Source of the DNA: an uncultured Ruminococcus sp.
GTDB taxonomy: Bacteria > Bacillota > Clostridia > Oscillospirales > CAG-272
Length of the DNA stretch: 8,270 nucleotides
Direction of reading: 5' to 3'
Assembly (NCBI GenBank): GCA_902766115.1
Contig: CACXCL010000198.1
Coordinates: 1-8,270 of the forward strand
Of the stretch, positions 1 to 4,553 are shown piece by piece. Numbering within the stretch: the stretch's first letter is position 1; each line of letters begins with the position of its first letter. Made by a program: the position numbers and the translations under genes. The notes under the pieces were generated by a model. That model saw only the letters and a list, made by a program, of their open reading frames with translations, had not been told where the DNA came from and made no database searches.

Positions 1-198
1 GACCGCGGGTTTGATGACCCATTTGAGAGCGCTGACGTCGTGTCCTCCGCAGATCAGGCCTACGATGGGCATGATGATGTCGGCGACAAGGCTTGACACG
101 ATCTTACCGAACGCGCCGCCGATAACAACGGCGACAGCCATGTCTATGACGTTGCCCTTGGCGATGAAATCCCTGAATTCCCTTACGAATTTCTTCAT
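1..198 (-). CDS. mscL: large-conductance mechanosensitive channel MscL (5' part, cut by window edge)
   Basis: This is the first 66 codons of a MscL channel, the inner-membrane homopentamer that opens under membrane tension during osmotic downshock. The N-terminus reads MKKFVREFRDFIAKGN, the amphipathic helix and turn typical of MscL. It is followed by the first transmembrane helix, about residues 16-45, with the conserved VIDMAVAVVIGGAFGKIV stretch. The beginning of the periplasmic loop is also present, near GGHD at residues 52-55. The ATG at 196-198 is preceded by an AGGAG ribosome binding site about 6 nt upstream and by a clear promoter. The rest of the gene, with the second membrane helix and cytoplasmic bundle, lies outside the window. 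Identification rests on the strongly conserved N-terminal half, and no alternative family fits. Confidence 0.95.
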   Translation of the reverse strand, partial: MKKFVREFRDFIAKGNVIDMAVAVVIGGAFGKIVSSLVADIIMPIVGLICGGHDVSALKWVIKPAV

Positions 199-251
199 GG
201 TGTGCTCCTTTCGGATTCAAATGATATAAGTATTCGAGGTTTCCTTCCATA

Positions 252-280
252 ATTTTATCATCACATGCGCCGAAAGTCAA
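252..280 (-). promoter_or_regulatory. mscL promoter
   Basis: On the minus strand TTGACT (positions 280-275) and TAAAAT (257-252) are separated by exactly 17 bp, a good match to a housekeeping sigma promoter. Transcription would start near 245, leaving a leader of about 45 nt before the mscL ATG. Confidence 0.8.
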
Positions 281-334
281 CAAATAATTTGCCGGAAAGC
301 ACCCCGTTTTCACGTAAAAGTCTGATTTCCGGGG

Positions 335-340
335 TATAAT
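335..340 (+). promoter_or_regulatory. possible -10 element upstream of the small ORF
   Basis: A perfect TATAAT lies about 50 nt upstream of the 393 start codon. No TTGACA-like hexamer sits 16-18 bp upstream, and there is no TGn extension, so the call depends on the -10 match and the position only. Confidence 0.3.
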
Positions 341-392
341 TCCATCAGGGCAAAAGAGAAGGCGCGCGGCGGCGCACAACCGGAGGATCGAA

Positions 393-494
393 ATGAAACT
401 GAAGAGAATGATGCTGTCGGCGGTTTCCGCCGTGGTCGCGGCGGTGATGTTCTGCGTCTGTCCGGGCATCCGGGGAGAAAAGCCTCCTGCCTGA
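393..494 (+). CDS. candidate small hydrophobic or secreted peptide (33 aa)
   Basis: This short open frame has an ATG at 393 and a strong ribosome binding site, GGAGG at 382-386, 6 nt upstream. The product begins MKLKRMMLSAV and continues with a hydrophobic run to about residue 24, then a short polar tail ending GEKPPA. The charged N-terminus plus hydrophobic core resembles a signal peptide or a single-pass membrane micropeptide. There is no good lipobox, because Phe precedes the cysteine. A TATAAT lies at 335-340 but without a convincing -35 partner, and a 12-bp hairpin follows at 550-579. It could be a genuine small protein, a leader peptide, or the remnant 5' end of a lost secreted-protein gene. 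No family is recognised and the function is unknown. Confidence 0.45.
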   Translation: MKLKRMMLSAVSAVVAAVMFCVCPGIRGEKPPA

Positions 495-549
495 TCCGGC
501 GACGGAAGACCGCCGGGAAGGCGCTCAGGGATCGACGGGGTGAGTTTTT

Positions 550-587
550 TCGGGGAGTCCGCCATCGCGGGCTCCCCGATACTTTTC
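550..587 (+). terminator. hairpin terminator candidate before yceD
   Basis: A 12-bp stem with one G-T pair forms between 550-561 and 568-579, with a 6-nt loop at 562-567 (the core arms are TCGGGGAG and CTCCCCGA). A short T-rich stretch (TACTTTT, 580-586) follows on the plus strand. A run of six T precedes the hairpin, so on the minus strand the trailing tract is A-rich and it would not work in that direction. It probably separates the small upstream transcript from the yceD promoter, which starts 15 nt later. Confidence 0.55.
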
Positions 588-593
588 AGGGTC

Positions 594-622
594 TTGACAA
601 AACGGCTGAAATATCGTAAAGT
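594..622 (+). promoter_or_regulatory. yceD-rpmF promoter
   Basis: A consensus TTGACA at 594-599 and TAAAGT at 617-622 are separated by 17 bp. A nearby TATATA at 622-627 would give a 22-bp spacer and is less likely. Transcription would begin about 28 nt before the yceD ATG. Confidence 0.75.
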
Positions 623-657
623 ATATAAAAAAGGATGAAAGCGGGGCGTGTCGCCGA

Positions 658-1218
658 ATGAAAGCAGATATCAGCGATCTTTTTTCGTCGAATAAGGGGG
701 TCCTCGATTTTGACGAGACGTCCGGCGACGTACAAGGAGTCGTCGCCACCGGGATGATCCCGGACTATATACGCATCCCCGACGACGGGATCAGGGTCAG
801 GGGGCAGTTCCGCAGCGCGGGGCAGTTCATCTACCTGACGGGGACCGTCACGGTGCGGTACAAGACAAACTGCGACCGGTGTCTGAGGGAAATCGAAGAG
901 GAGTCTTCATTTGACTTCCGCCGGAGCATCGCCGTTTCCGGCGGCGCGGGACGGGGACAGCCCGCCCCCGACGACGGTGTGGACCGGGAGGACGTGATCG
1001 CGGCAAAAGACGGCGCGGTAGACCTTGACCCCGTGCTTGCCGAGGAGATCGCACTGGCGATTCCGACCCACTTTCTCTGCTCCGAGGACTGTCCGGGACT
1101 TTGTCCCGTATGCGGCAGACTCCGCTCCGACCCGGAATGCAGATGCGCCGAAAAAAAAGAAATCGATCCGAGACTGGCAATTTTAAAAAAACTACTTGAT
1201 AATTCCGAAGAAGTGTAG
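658..1218 (+). CDS. yceD: YceD/DUF177 family protein
   Basis: This 186-residue protein belongs to the DUF177/YceD family, whose gene almost always precedes rpmF and whose members have been linked to accumulation of 23S rRNA and large-subunit assembly in bacteria and plastids. The hallmark CDRC pair is at residues 72-75, inside the segment CDRCLREIEE. The C-terminal half carries a cysteine cluster, C141, C145, C149, C152, C161 and C163, in the form CSEDCPGLCPVCG followed by CRC. That is characteristic of the Gram-positive branch and suggests metal binding, which is an inference. The family's usual length is 160-190 residues. The start ATG has only a weak ribosome binding site (GGGGCG at 643-648). 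The gene has a good promoter 36 nt upstream and is followed by rpmF after 63 nt. Confidence 0.9.
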   Translation: MKADISDLFSSNKGVLDFDETSGDVQGVVATGMIPDYIRIPDDGIRVRGQFRSAGQFIYLTGTVTVRYKTNCDRCLREIEEESSFDFRRSIAVSGGAGRGQPAPDDGVDREDVIAAKDGAVDLDPVLAEEIALAIPTHFLCSEDCPGLCPVCGRLRSDPECRCAEKKEIDPRLAILKKLLDNSEEV

Positions 1219-1224
1219 TATAAT
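1196..1224 (+). promoter_or_regulatory. internal rpmF promoter
   Basis: TTGATA at 1196-1201 and a perfect TATAAT at 1219-1224 are separated by 17 bp. The -35 lies in the last codons of yceD and the -10 begins immediately after its TAG stop (1216-1218). This would let L32 be transcribed separately from yceD. Confidence 0.75.
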
Positions 1225-1281
1225 ATAGTTCGCTGTTCTGAAAAAAGAAGGTTTTAAGCATAAATCAGGAGGTGTTAAGTC

Positions 1282-1467
1282 ATGGCAGTACCGAAGGGGA
1301 AGGTATCGAAGGCACGCAGAGATAAAAGGCGTTCGAACGTTTGGAAAGTCAATATTCCCGGAATGGTGAAGTGTTCTCACTGCGGCGAATATAATCTTGC
1401 ACATCGCGTTTGCAAGTCCTGCGGCTACTACAACGGCAAAGCCGTCGTGGAAAAAGAAGAGGCGTAA
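1282..1467 (+). CDS. rpmF: 50S ribosomal protein L32
   Basis: This 61-residue protein is ribosomal protein L32 (bL32), a component of the large ribosomal subunit. It starts MAVPKGKVSKARRDKRRSN, the typical basic N-terminus that threads into rRNA. It carries a zinc ribbon of the C+ type with C31, C34, C44 and C47 (CSHC and CKSC). Retaining all four cysteines implies a zinc-binding form; zinc-independent paralogs lacking these cysteines are known in some bacteria. An AGGAGGTG ribosome binding site lies about 9 nt before the ATG. The gene sits directly behind yceD, the near-universal arrangement, can be expressed from both the yceD promoter and its own promoter, and is followed by a hairpin terminator. 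Confidence 0.98.
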   Translation: MAVPKGKVSKARRDKRRSNVWKVNIPGMVKCSHCGEYNLAHRVCKSCGYYNGKAVVEKEEA

Positions 1468-1484
1468 ATAATCGATTATGCCCG

Positions 1485-1522
1485 GACCGTGGCGTTCACC
1501 ATGACGCGACGGTCTTATTTTT
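1485..1522 (+). terminator. rpmF terminator
   Basis: An 11-bp stem with one G-G mismatch pairs 1485-1495 (GACCGTGGCGT) with 1504-1514 (ACGCGACGGTC), leaving an 8-nt loop. CTTATTTTT follows. It lies 18 nt after the rpmF stop, so the two downstream genes depend on read-through or on a promoter I cannot see. Confidence 0.75.
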
Positions 1523-1541
1523 CCGAAAGGATCGGTAGGAG

Positions 1542-2156
1542 ATGAAGTATTCACCGCCAATGAGCGGAAAAATCGTGAGCGTCGCGTCGGTCATTCTTTT
1601 TGCCGTCGCCCTGACGTGTTTTATCGTACCGGGGACGGCGGGATCGCTCGGAGTTGTTCCGCCCGCCGTTTTCCAGCTTGCGGGGGTCGTCTCTGCCGTG
1701 GCTGCGATATTTCTCGCCGTGCGGTACAGATTCACCAGGTTCACCTACTCCATCTCCCTTCGCGAGATCGGAGCGGATGAAGAAGCCGTGGAGGCGTGGG
1801 AGAGCGAACCGGACCTGACGAAGGTCCCGCCGTCTCTCCTTGATTTCACCGTGGTGAAATCACAGGGAAAGAGACCCGGAGTCGCCGAGTGCATCCTCTC
1901 TCTCGACGATCTGAAAAGGGTCGTCCGCTTCACCGGAAAGAAAAAAATCGCGGAAACGGCAAAAGAGGAATTCGGCTGCAAAGTTCTCTACGACTATACG
2001 GCTAATTTGTTTCCTCCAATGGTAACGGTCCTCTTTTTCGCCGACAGGGACAAAACGATCGGCGTCGCCGTGGAATGCGACGAGCAGATGGCCGGCGTCC
2101 TCGCCGCCGTCGCCACGTCGGGCAAGTACGGAAAAACAGTTGATCGGAGGTCGTGA
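1542..2156 (+). CDS. membrane protein of unknown function, two N-terminal membrane segments
   Basis: I do not recognise this 204-residue protein. It has two hydrophobic segments near the N-terminus, about residues 9-30 and 37-60. The loop between them contains a PGTAGSLG turn, and the second segment is followed by a basic Tyr-Arg-Phe stretch (RYRFTRFTYSISL). The remaining 140 residues are soluble, mixed alpha/beta, probably cytoplasmic by the positive-inside rule. The start is uncertain: AGGAG at 1537-1541 touches the ATG at 1542 with no spacer, and an in-frame ATG at 1560 is 18 nt from it. No in-frame start exists upstream because of a stop at 1536-1538. The stop codon overlaps the next gene's ATG by one base, so the two are probably co-translated and may work together. 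A PH-like membrane-associated fold is a speculative possibility for the soluble part. Confidence 0.75.
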   Translation: MKYSPPMSGKIVSVASVILFAVALTCFIVPGTAGSLGVVPPAVFQLAGVVSAVAAIFLAVRYRFTRFTYSISLREIGADEEAVEAWESEPDLTKVPPSLLDFTVVKSQGKRPGVAECILSLDDLKRVVRFTGKKKIAETAKEEFGCKVLYDYTANLFPPMVTVLFFADRDKTIGVAVECDEQMAGVLAAVATSGKYGKTVDRRS

Positions 2157-2719
2157 TGGGCAAAATCATAAAGCGATTTCTCACCGCGCTGCTCGCTGTC
2201 GTCATCGCTCTCATCATAGCCCGCGCGCTCATTTCGGGCTATAAGGGAGAATTCAAAGATCTGACGGCGACCGACAATCTTAAAGGTTATTATAAGGAGA
2301 ACGGCGCTTTCTCCGTTCTGACTCACAAAATCGGGCCTGCTCTGTCTGCAAAACGTCAATTCGTCGCTTACGCGCTGAGGTACGTGCCCGGAGCGACGGA
2401 GCTGCAGATCACTCTCAGATACAATGACGGGGCCTACCGCTACGCGGGCGTTGAGAAAGGGACGGAATTCGGTTACGCGCTGAGGAACGGTACCACCGAG
2501 GACCAGATTAAGGGTACGGTCAACGGAACGAAAACCTGGCTCATGTATCATTTCGTAACGCTCTCGTTTGAAAACGTCGCTTTTGACCCCGGGAAAGACA
2601 ATCTTTCGGTTCTCGCGTTCAACGGAAGCGAAGCGTTCGACGAAATGATGATCCATCATCACACGCAGGAGTTCACCGAAAGGGAGCTCACAAAATCCGA
2701 AAAAGAAGCTTTGAAATAA
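2156..2719 (+). CDS. single-pass membrane-anchored protein of unknown function
   Basis: I do not recognise this 187-residue protein. A basic N-terminus (MGKIIKR) precedes one hydrophobic helix at about residues 8-26, which could be an uncleaved anchor or a signal peptide with no obvious cleavage site. The rest is predicted to lie outside the membrane and is rich in beta-type segments such as FVAYALRYVPGATELQITLRY. A His cluster (HHH, residues 167-169) precedes an acidic/basic C-terminal tail. The ATG at 2156 is preferred over GTG at 2153 because GGAGG at 2146-2150 then lies 5 nt upstream. It overlaps the preceding stop (TGATG), implying coupling to the upstream membrane protein. The gene ends just before a strong bidirectional terminator. 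Confidence 0.75.
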   Translation: MGKIIKRFLTALLAVVIALIIARALISGYKGEFKDLTATDNLKGYYKENGAFSVLTHKIGPALSAKRQFVAYALRYVPGATELQITLRYNDGAYRYAGVEKGTEFGYALRNGTTEDQIKGTVNGTKTWLMYHFVTLSFENVAFDPGKDNLSVLAFNGSEAFDEMMIHHHTQEFTERELTKSEKEALK

Positions 2720-2757
2720 AAAAGGCCGCGCGGATCACGAGATCCGCGCGACTTTTT
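2718..2757. terminator. bidirectional terminator between convergent genes
   Basis: A perfect 10-bp GC-rich stem pairs 2727-2736 with 2741-2750, with an ACGA loop. On the plus strand it is followed by TTTTT (2753-2757). On the minus strand it is followed by a run of six T (complement of 2718-2723) after GCC. It therefore serves both the plus-strand gene ending at 2719 and the minus-strand permease gene, whose stop codon lies inside the plus-strand T-run. Confidence 0.9.
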
Positions 2758-3505
2758 ATGCCTTCATTTTCTTTTTGAAGCATATTATCGCGGCGATAAA
2801 AGCGACGACCGTATACGCTAAGACGATAAGCAAAGGCTTTATGATATCCGTAGCCGGGTCCGTTACCCCGTTCAAAGCGTTCTGCATCAGATCCGTGGCG
2901 TTTTTGAACGGAAGGCACTTCATAAACGTGATCATCCCTCCGCTAAGCCCCTCGACGGGAAACCACATCCCTGAAAGGACCGACTGGCACATGATAACGA
3001 TCGAGGAGACTCCTCCCACTGATTTTTCGTTGCAAACCGAGCCGAAGAATATACCGAGCCCTATGAAAAGCAACGACGTGACTACCGACAGAAGGATCCC
3101 CCATATCATACCGACGCCGAATATTGAACGGTCGATGATACCTCCGACGAGGTAAAAGACCGCCGTCTGTACGAAAGCGATGGGAACAAGAGAAAGAGCG
3201 TAACTGAATATGAATTCATAAGCTCTTGTGCCGGAAACAAACAGTCTGGTCAGGAACGCGGAGGCGCGATCGAGAGCGATCAGCATCCCAGCGAACAGCG
3301 ACAGGAACGCCTCAGAGAAAACAACTATCCCCGGGGCGAGATACTTCATCTCGAACTGAGGCGTCAGTTTATGGAAAACAGCGTAGAACACGATCTCCAT
3401 AAAAAGCGGGAGAGCAAGCATAAAAATCAGAGACAGCGGATCACGAAGTATCTCCTTTTCGTTCCTGCCGGCAAGAGTCATGATCCTGGAAAAAGATCTA
3501 CGCAC
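2756..3505 (-). CDS. ABC-2 type transporter permease
   Basis: This is the membrane subunit of an ABC exporter, partnering the ATPase encoded immediately upstream. The product is 249 residues with about six hydrophobic segments, typical of ABC-2 permeases. An N-terminal amphipathic elbow (about residues 1-20) precedes the first membrane helix (PLSLIFMLALPLFMEIVFY). The family's LSGMWFPVEGLSGG motif lies before the last membrane segment, and a PF-N-A region follows it. The substrate cannot be inferred; relatives export drugs, lipids or peptides. I choose the GTG at 3503-3505 because GGGAGG at 3514-3519 is 8 nt upstream. A longer reading from GTG at 3512-3514 adds three residues but overlaps the ribosome binding site. 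The start overlaps the end of the ATPase gene by 8 nt, so translation is probably coupled. The stop TAA lies within the terminator T-run. Confidence 0.88.
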   Translation of the reverse strand: MRRSFSRIMTLAGRNEKEILRDPLSLIFMLALPLFMEIVFYAVFHKLTPQFEMKYLAPGIVVFSEAFLSLFAGMLIALDRASAFLTRLFVSGTRAYEFIFSYALSLVPIAFVQTAVFYLVGGIIDRSIFGVGMIWGILLSVVTSLLFIGLGIFFGSVCNEKSVGGVSSIVIMCQSVLSGMWFPVEGLSGGMITFMKCLPFKNATDLMQNALNGVTDPATDIIKPLLIVLAYTVVAFIAAIICFKKKMKA

Positions 3506-4232
3506 TATACTCACCTCCCGAAACTATATGAACAAACGCTTCCTCCACGTTCGTCTTTCCCGTAAAGGCAAACATTTCCTCTTTTGTGCCTACGAACAGG
3601 AGAGCGCCGTCTTTCATGACTCCGATCCTGTCGGAAAGCGCCTCGGCCTCCTCCATATAGTGCGTAGTCAGGATAATGGTGATCTTGCCTTTCAGAGACG
3701 AGATCGTTTTCCACAGTTCCCTTCTCGAGATAACGTCAAGTCCGAGCGTCGGCTCGTCAAGGAACAGCACTTTCGGTTGTGAAACAAGCGCCAGCGCGAT
3801 GGACAGCTTGCGCTGCCATCCGCCCGACAGCTTCTGCGTCTGCTTGTTTTTGACTTGATCAAGTCCGAATACGTCGGACACAAATTTCTTCCTTTCCTCC
3901 CTATGTTTGGCGTCAAGACCGCTGAGTTTCGCGTAAAAATCAATATTCTCGCCGACAGTGAGTTTTCTCGCCACAGCCGTCTCCTGCATCGAGATGTCCG
4001 CGATCTCCCTTATTTCGTTTTTTCCGTCGCGGATCGAATGTCCGAAGATCCACGCGTCCCCTCCGGTGGGTTCAGTGAGAGTGGCGAGCATTTTTACGGT
4101 AGTGGTCTTCCCCGCTCCGTTGACGCCGAGAAGAGAAAACAATTCTCCTTCCCCTATCTCAAGAGAGATACCGTCTACCGCACGGACGTCCTTATAGTCT
4201 TTTCTCAAATTCTCAATCTTTATTACCGCCAA
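3498..4232 (-). CDS. ABC transporter ATP-binding protein
   Basis: This 244-residue protein is a complete ATPase subunit of an ABC-2 type exporter. Walker A is GVNGAGKTT (residues 36-44), the Q-loop glutamine is Q83, the signature is LSGGWQRKLS (135-144), and Walker B with the catalytic glutamate is KVLFLDEPT (154-162, E160). The D-loop is GLD (164-166) and the switch histidine is H191 in TTHYMEEAE. All catalytic elements are present, so it should hydrolyse ATP; the signature has Trp where many relatives have Gln or Met. The start is TTG at 4230-4232, with GGGAGGGG about 9 nt upstream, inside the abrB-like gene, giving a 20-nt overlap. Only about 20 residues follow the usual ATPase core, so there is no large C-terminal regulatory extension. 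The partner permease gene overlaps its 3' end. Confidence 0.93.
   Translation of the reverse strand: MAVIKIENLRKDYKDVRAVDGISLEIGEGELFSLLGVNGAGKTTTVKMLATLTEPTGGDAWIFGHSIRDGKNEIREIADISMQETAVARKLTVGENIDFYAKLSGLDAKHREERKKFVSDVFGLDQVKNKQTQKLSGGWQRKLSIALALVSQPKVLFLDEPTLGLDVISRRELWKTISSLKGKITIILTTHYMEEAEALSDRIGVMKDGALLFVGTKEEMFAFTGKTNVEEAFVHIVSGGEYSA
3514..3519 (-). promoter_or_regulatory. ribosome binding site that decides the permease start
   Basis: GGGAGG on the minus strand lies inside the final codons of the ATPase gene, 8 nt before the GTG at 3505. The GTG further upstream (3514-3512) shares a base with it, so initiation there is unlikely. Confidence 0.7.
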
Positions 4233-4431
4233 AAGGTATCGCCCCTCCCATCATTTTATAAAATTCGTCCGCCTTTACGAGCGCGATCCCCCGCTCTCTT
4301 TCTCCCATCACCATAAGCGTATCGCCCTCCCTGATGTCGAACATTTTTCTCGCCTCGGAAGGGACAGTGATCTGCCCTTTCGGACCTACCCTGACGCTTA
4401 TAATGAATCTGTCGTTGTTTATCTCTTTCAA
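4213..4431 (-). CDS. AbrB/MazE/SpoVT-type DNA-binding regulator
   Basis: This 72-residue protein has the swapped-hairpin AbrB-type DNA-binding fold. The core VRVGPKGQITVPSEARKMFD (residues 13-32), followed by IREGDTLMVMGE, is close to the family consensus with its GxxTxP-type loop and R-G-D turn. A short C-terminal tail reaches the stop. The start is TTG at 4429-4431 with AGGAGG 7 nt upstream. No toxin gene is adjacent, so it is more likely a transcriptional regulator than an antitoxin. It is first in an operon with an ABC ATPase and permease, suggesting it controls that operon and itself. A phased GTAAGA-type repeat over the promoter and leader is a candidate operator. The ligand or signal is unknown. 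Confidence 0.88.
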   Translation of the reverse strand: MKEINNDRFIISVRVGPKGQITVPSEARKMFDIREGDTLMVMGERERGIALVKADEFYKMMGGAIPFGGNKD

Positions 4432-4441
4432 TTATTTTCCT

Positions 4442-4471
4442 CCTACTTTTCTTACTTATCTTACATTTTAC
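4442..4471 (-). repeat. 9-bp phased direct repeat, possible operator
   Basis: On the minus strand GTAAAAT (4471-4465), GTAAGATAA (4464-4456), GTAAGAAAA (4455-4447) and GTAGG (4446-4442) follow one another with no gaps. The two central units are exactly 9 bp and differ at two positions. The array covers the -10 element, the probable transcription start near 4458 and the leader up to the ribosome binding site. This is where an autoregulating AbrB-type protein might bind, though that is inference. Confidence 0.45.
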
Positions 4472-4493
4472 CTTTGCCGGACGAGTTTGTCAA
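4465..4493 (-). promoter_or_regulatory. promoter of the abrB-ABC operon
   Basis: TTGACA (4493-4488) and TAAAAT (4470-4465) on the minus strand are separated by 17 bp, one mismatch from the sigma-A consensus. The predicted start is near 4458, giving a leader of about 26 nt to the TTG start codon. Confidence 0.88.
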
Positions 4494-4496
4494 GAC

Positions 4497-4512
4497 TTTT
4501 TTGCAAAAAAAA
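4497..4512 (-). promoter_or_regulatory. UP-element-like A/T tracts (also a palindrome)
   Basis: Upstream of the -35, the minus strand reads eight T, GC, then six A. If the start is at 4458, the A tract is at about -44 to -39 and the T tract at about -54 to -47, close to the known UP-element pattern of TTTT, three bases, AAAA. The central 14 bases (4497-4510) form a perfect palindrome. The T-run is also the tail of the upstream gene's terminator. Confidence 0.45.
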
Positions 4513-4536
4513 CGGGAGCGGATCTCTTCCGCTCCC
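4505..4536 (-). terminator. terminator of the lipoate/GH110 operon
   Basis: A stem of GGGAGCGG (4514-4521) and CCGCTCCC (4529-4536), extendable by one A-T pair with a 5-nt loop, is followed on the minus strand by G and eight T (4512-4505). It is a classical strong intrinsic terminator 18 nt after the stop codon of the beta-helix gene. Confidence 0.93.
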
Positions 4537-4553
4537 TGGACAGCTTTGCGGTA

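Larger units (their letters stand above)
199..657. other. 459-base intergenic region between divergent mscL and yceD
   Basis: No normal-sized gene is supported here on either strand. It holds the mscL promoter (252-280), an isolated TATAAT at 335-340, a 33-codon open frame with a ribosome binding site (393-494), a small hairpin just after it (CCGGCG at 496-501 with CGCCGG at 511-516), a strong hairpin at 550-579, and the yceD promoter (594-622). The longer minus-strand open frames across this region have no ribosome binding site or recognisable protein character. Confidence 0.7.

Noticed and set aside
496..516. Hairpin CCGGCG/CGCCGG just after the small open frame as a terminator
   Set aside because: The stem is only 6 bp with a 9-nt loop and no T-run follows.
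104..565. A 153-codon minus-strand open frame across the mscL start and intergenic gap
   Set aside because: It overlaps mscL out of frame, has no ribosome binding site, crosses the mscL promoter and shows no protein-like pattern.
622..627. TATATA as the -10 of the yceD promoter
   Set aside because: The spacer to TTGACA would be 22 bp; TAAAGT at 617-622 gives 17 bp.
1219..1281. A structured leader or riboswitch before rpmF
   Set aside because: No stable hairpin, T-run or conserved-looking element is visible in this 60-nt leader.
3506..3514. Permease starting at GTG 3514-3512
   Set aside because: The codon shares a base with the only good ribosome binding site; the GTG at 3505 has it at 8 nt.
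4213..4431. AbrB-type protein as the antitoxin of a toxin-antitoxin pair
   Set aside because: No toxin-like gene is adjacent; it is followed directly by an ABC ATPase and permease, so regulator of an exporter operon is the simpler reading.
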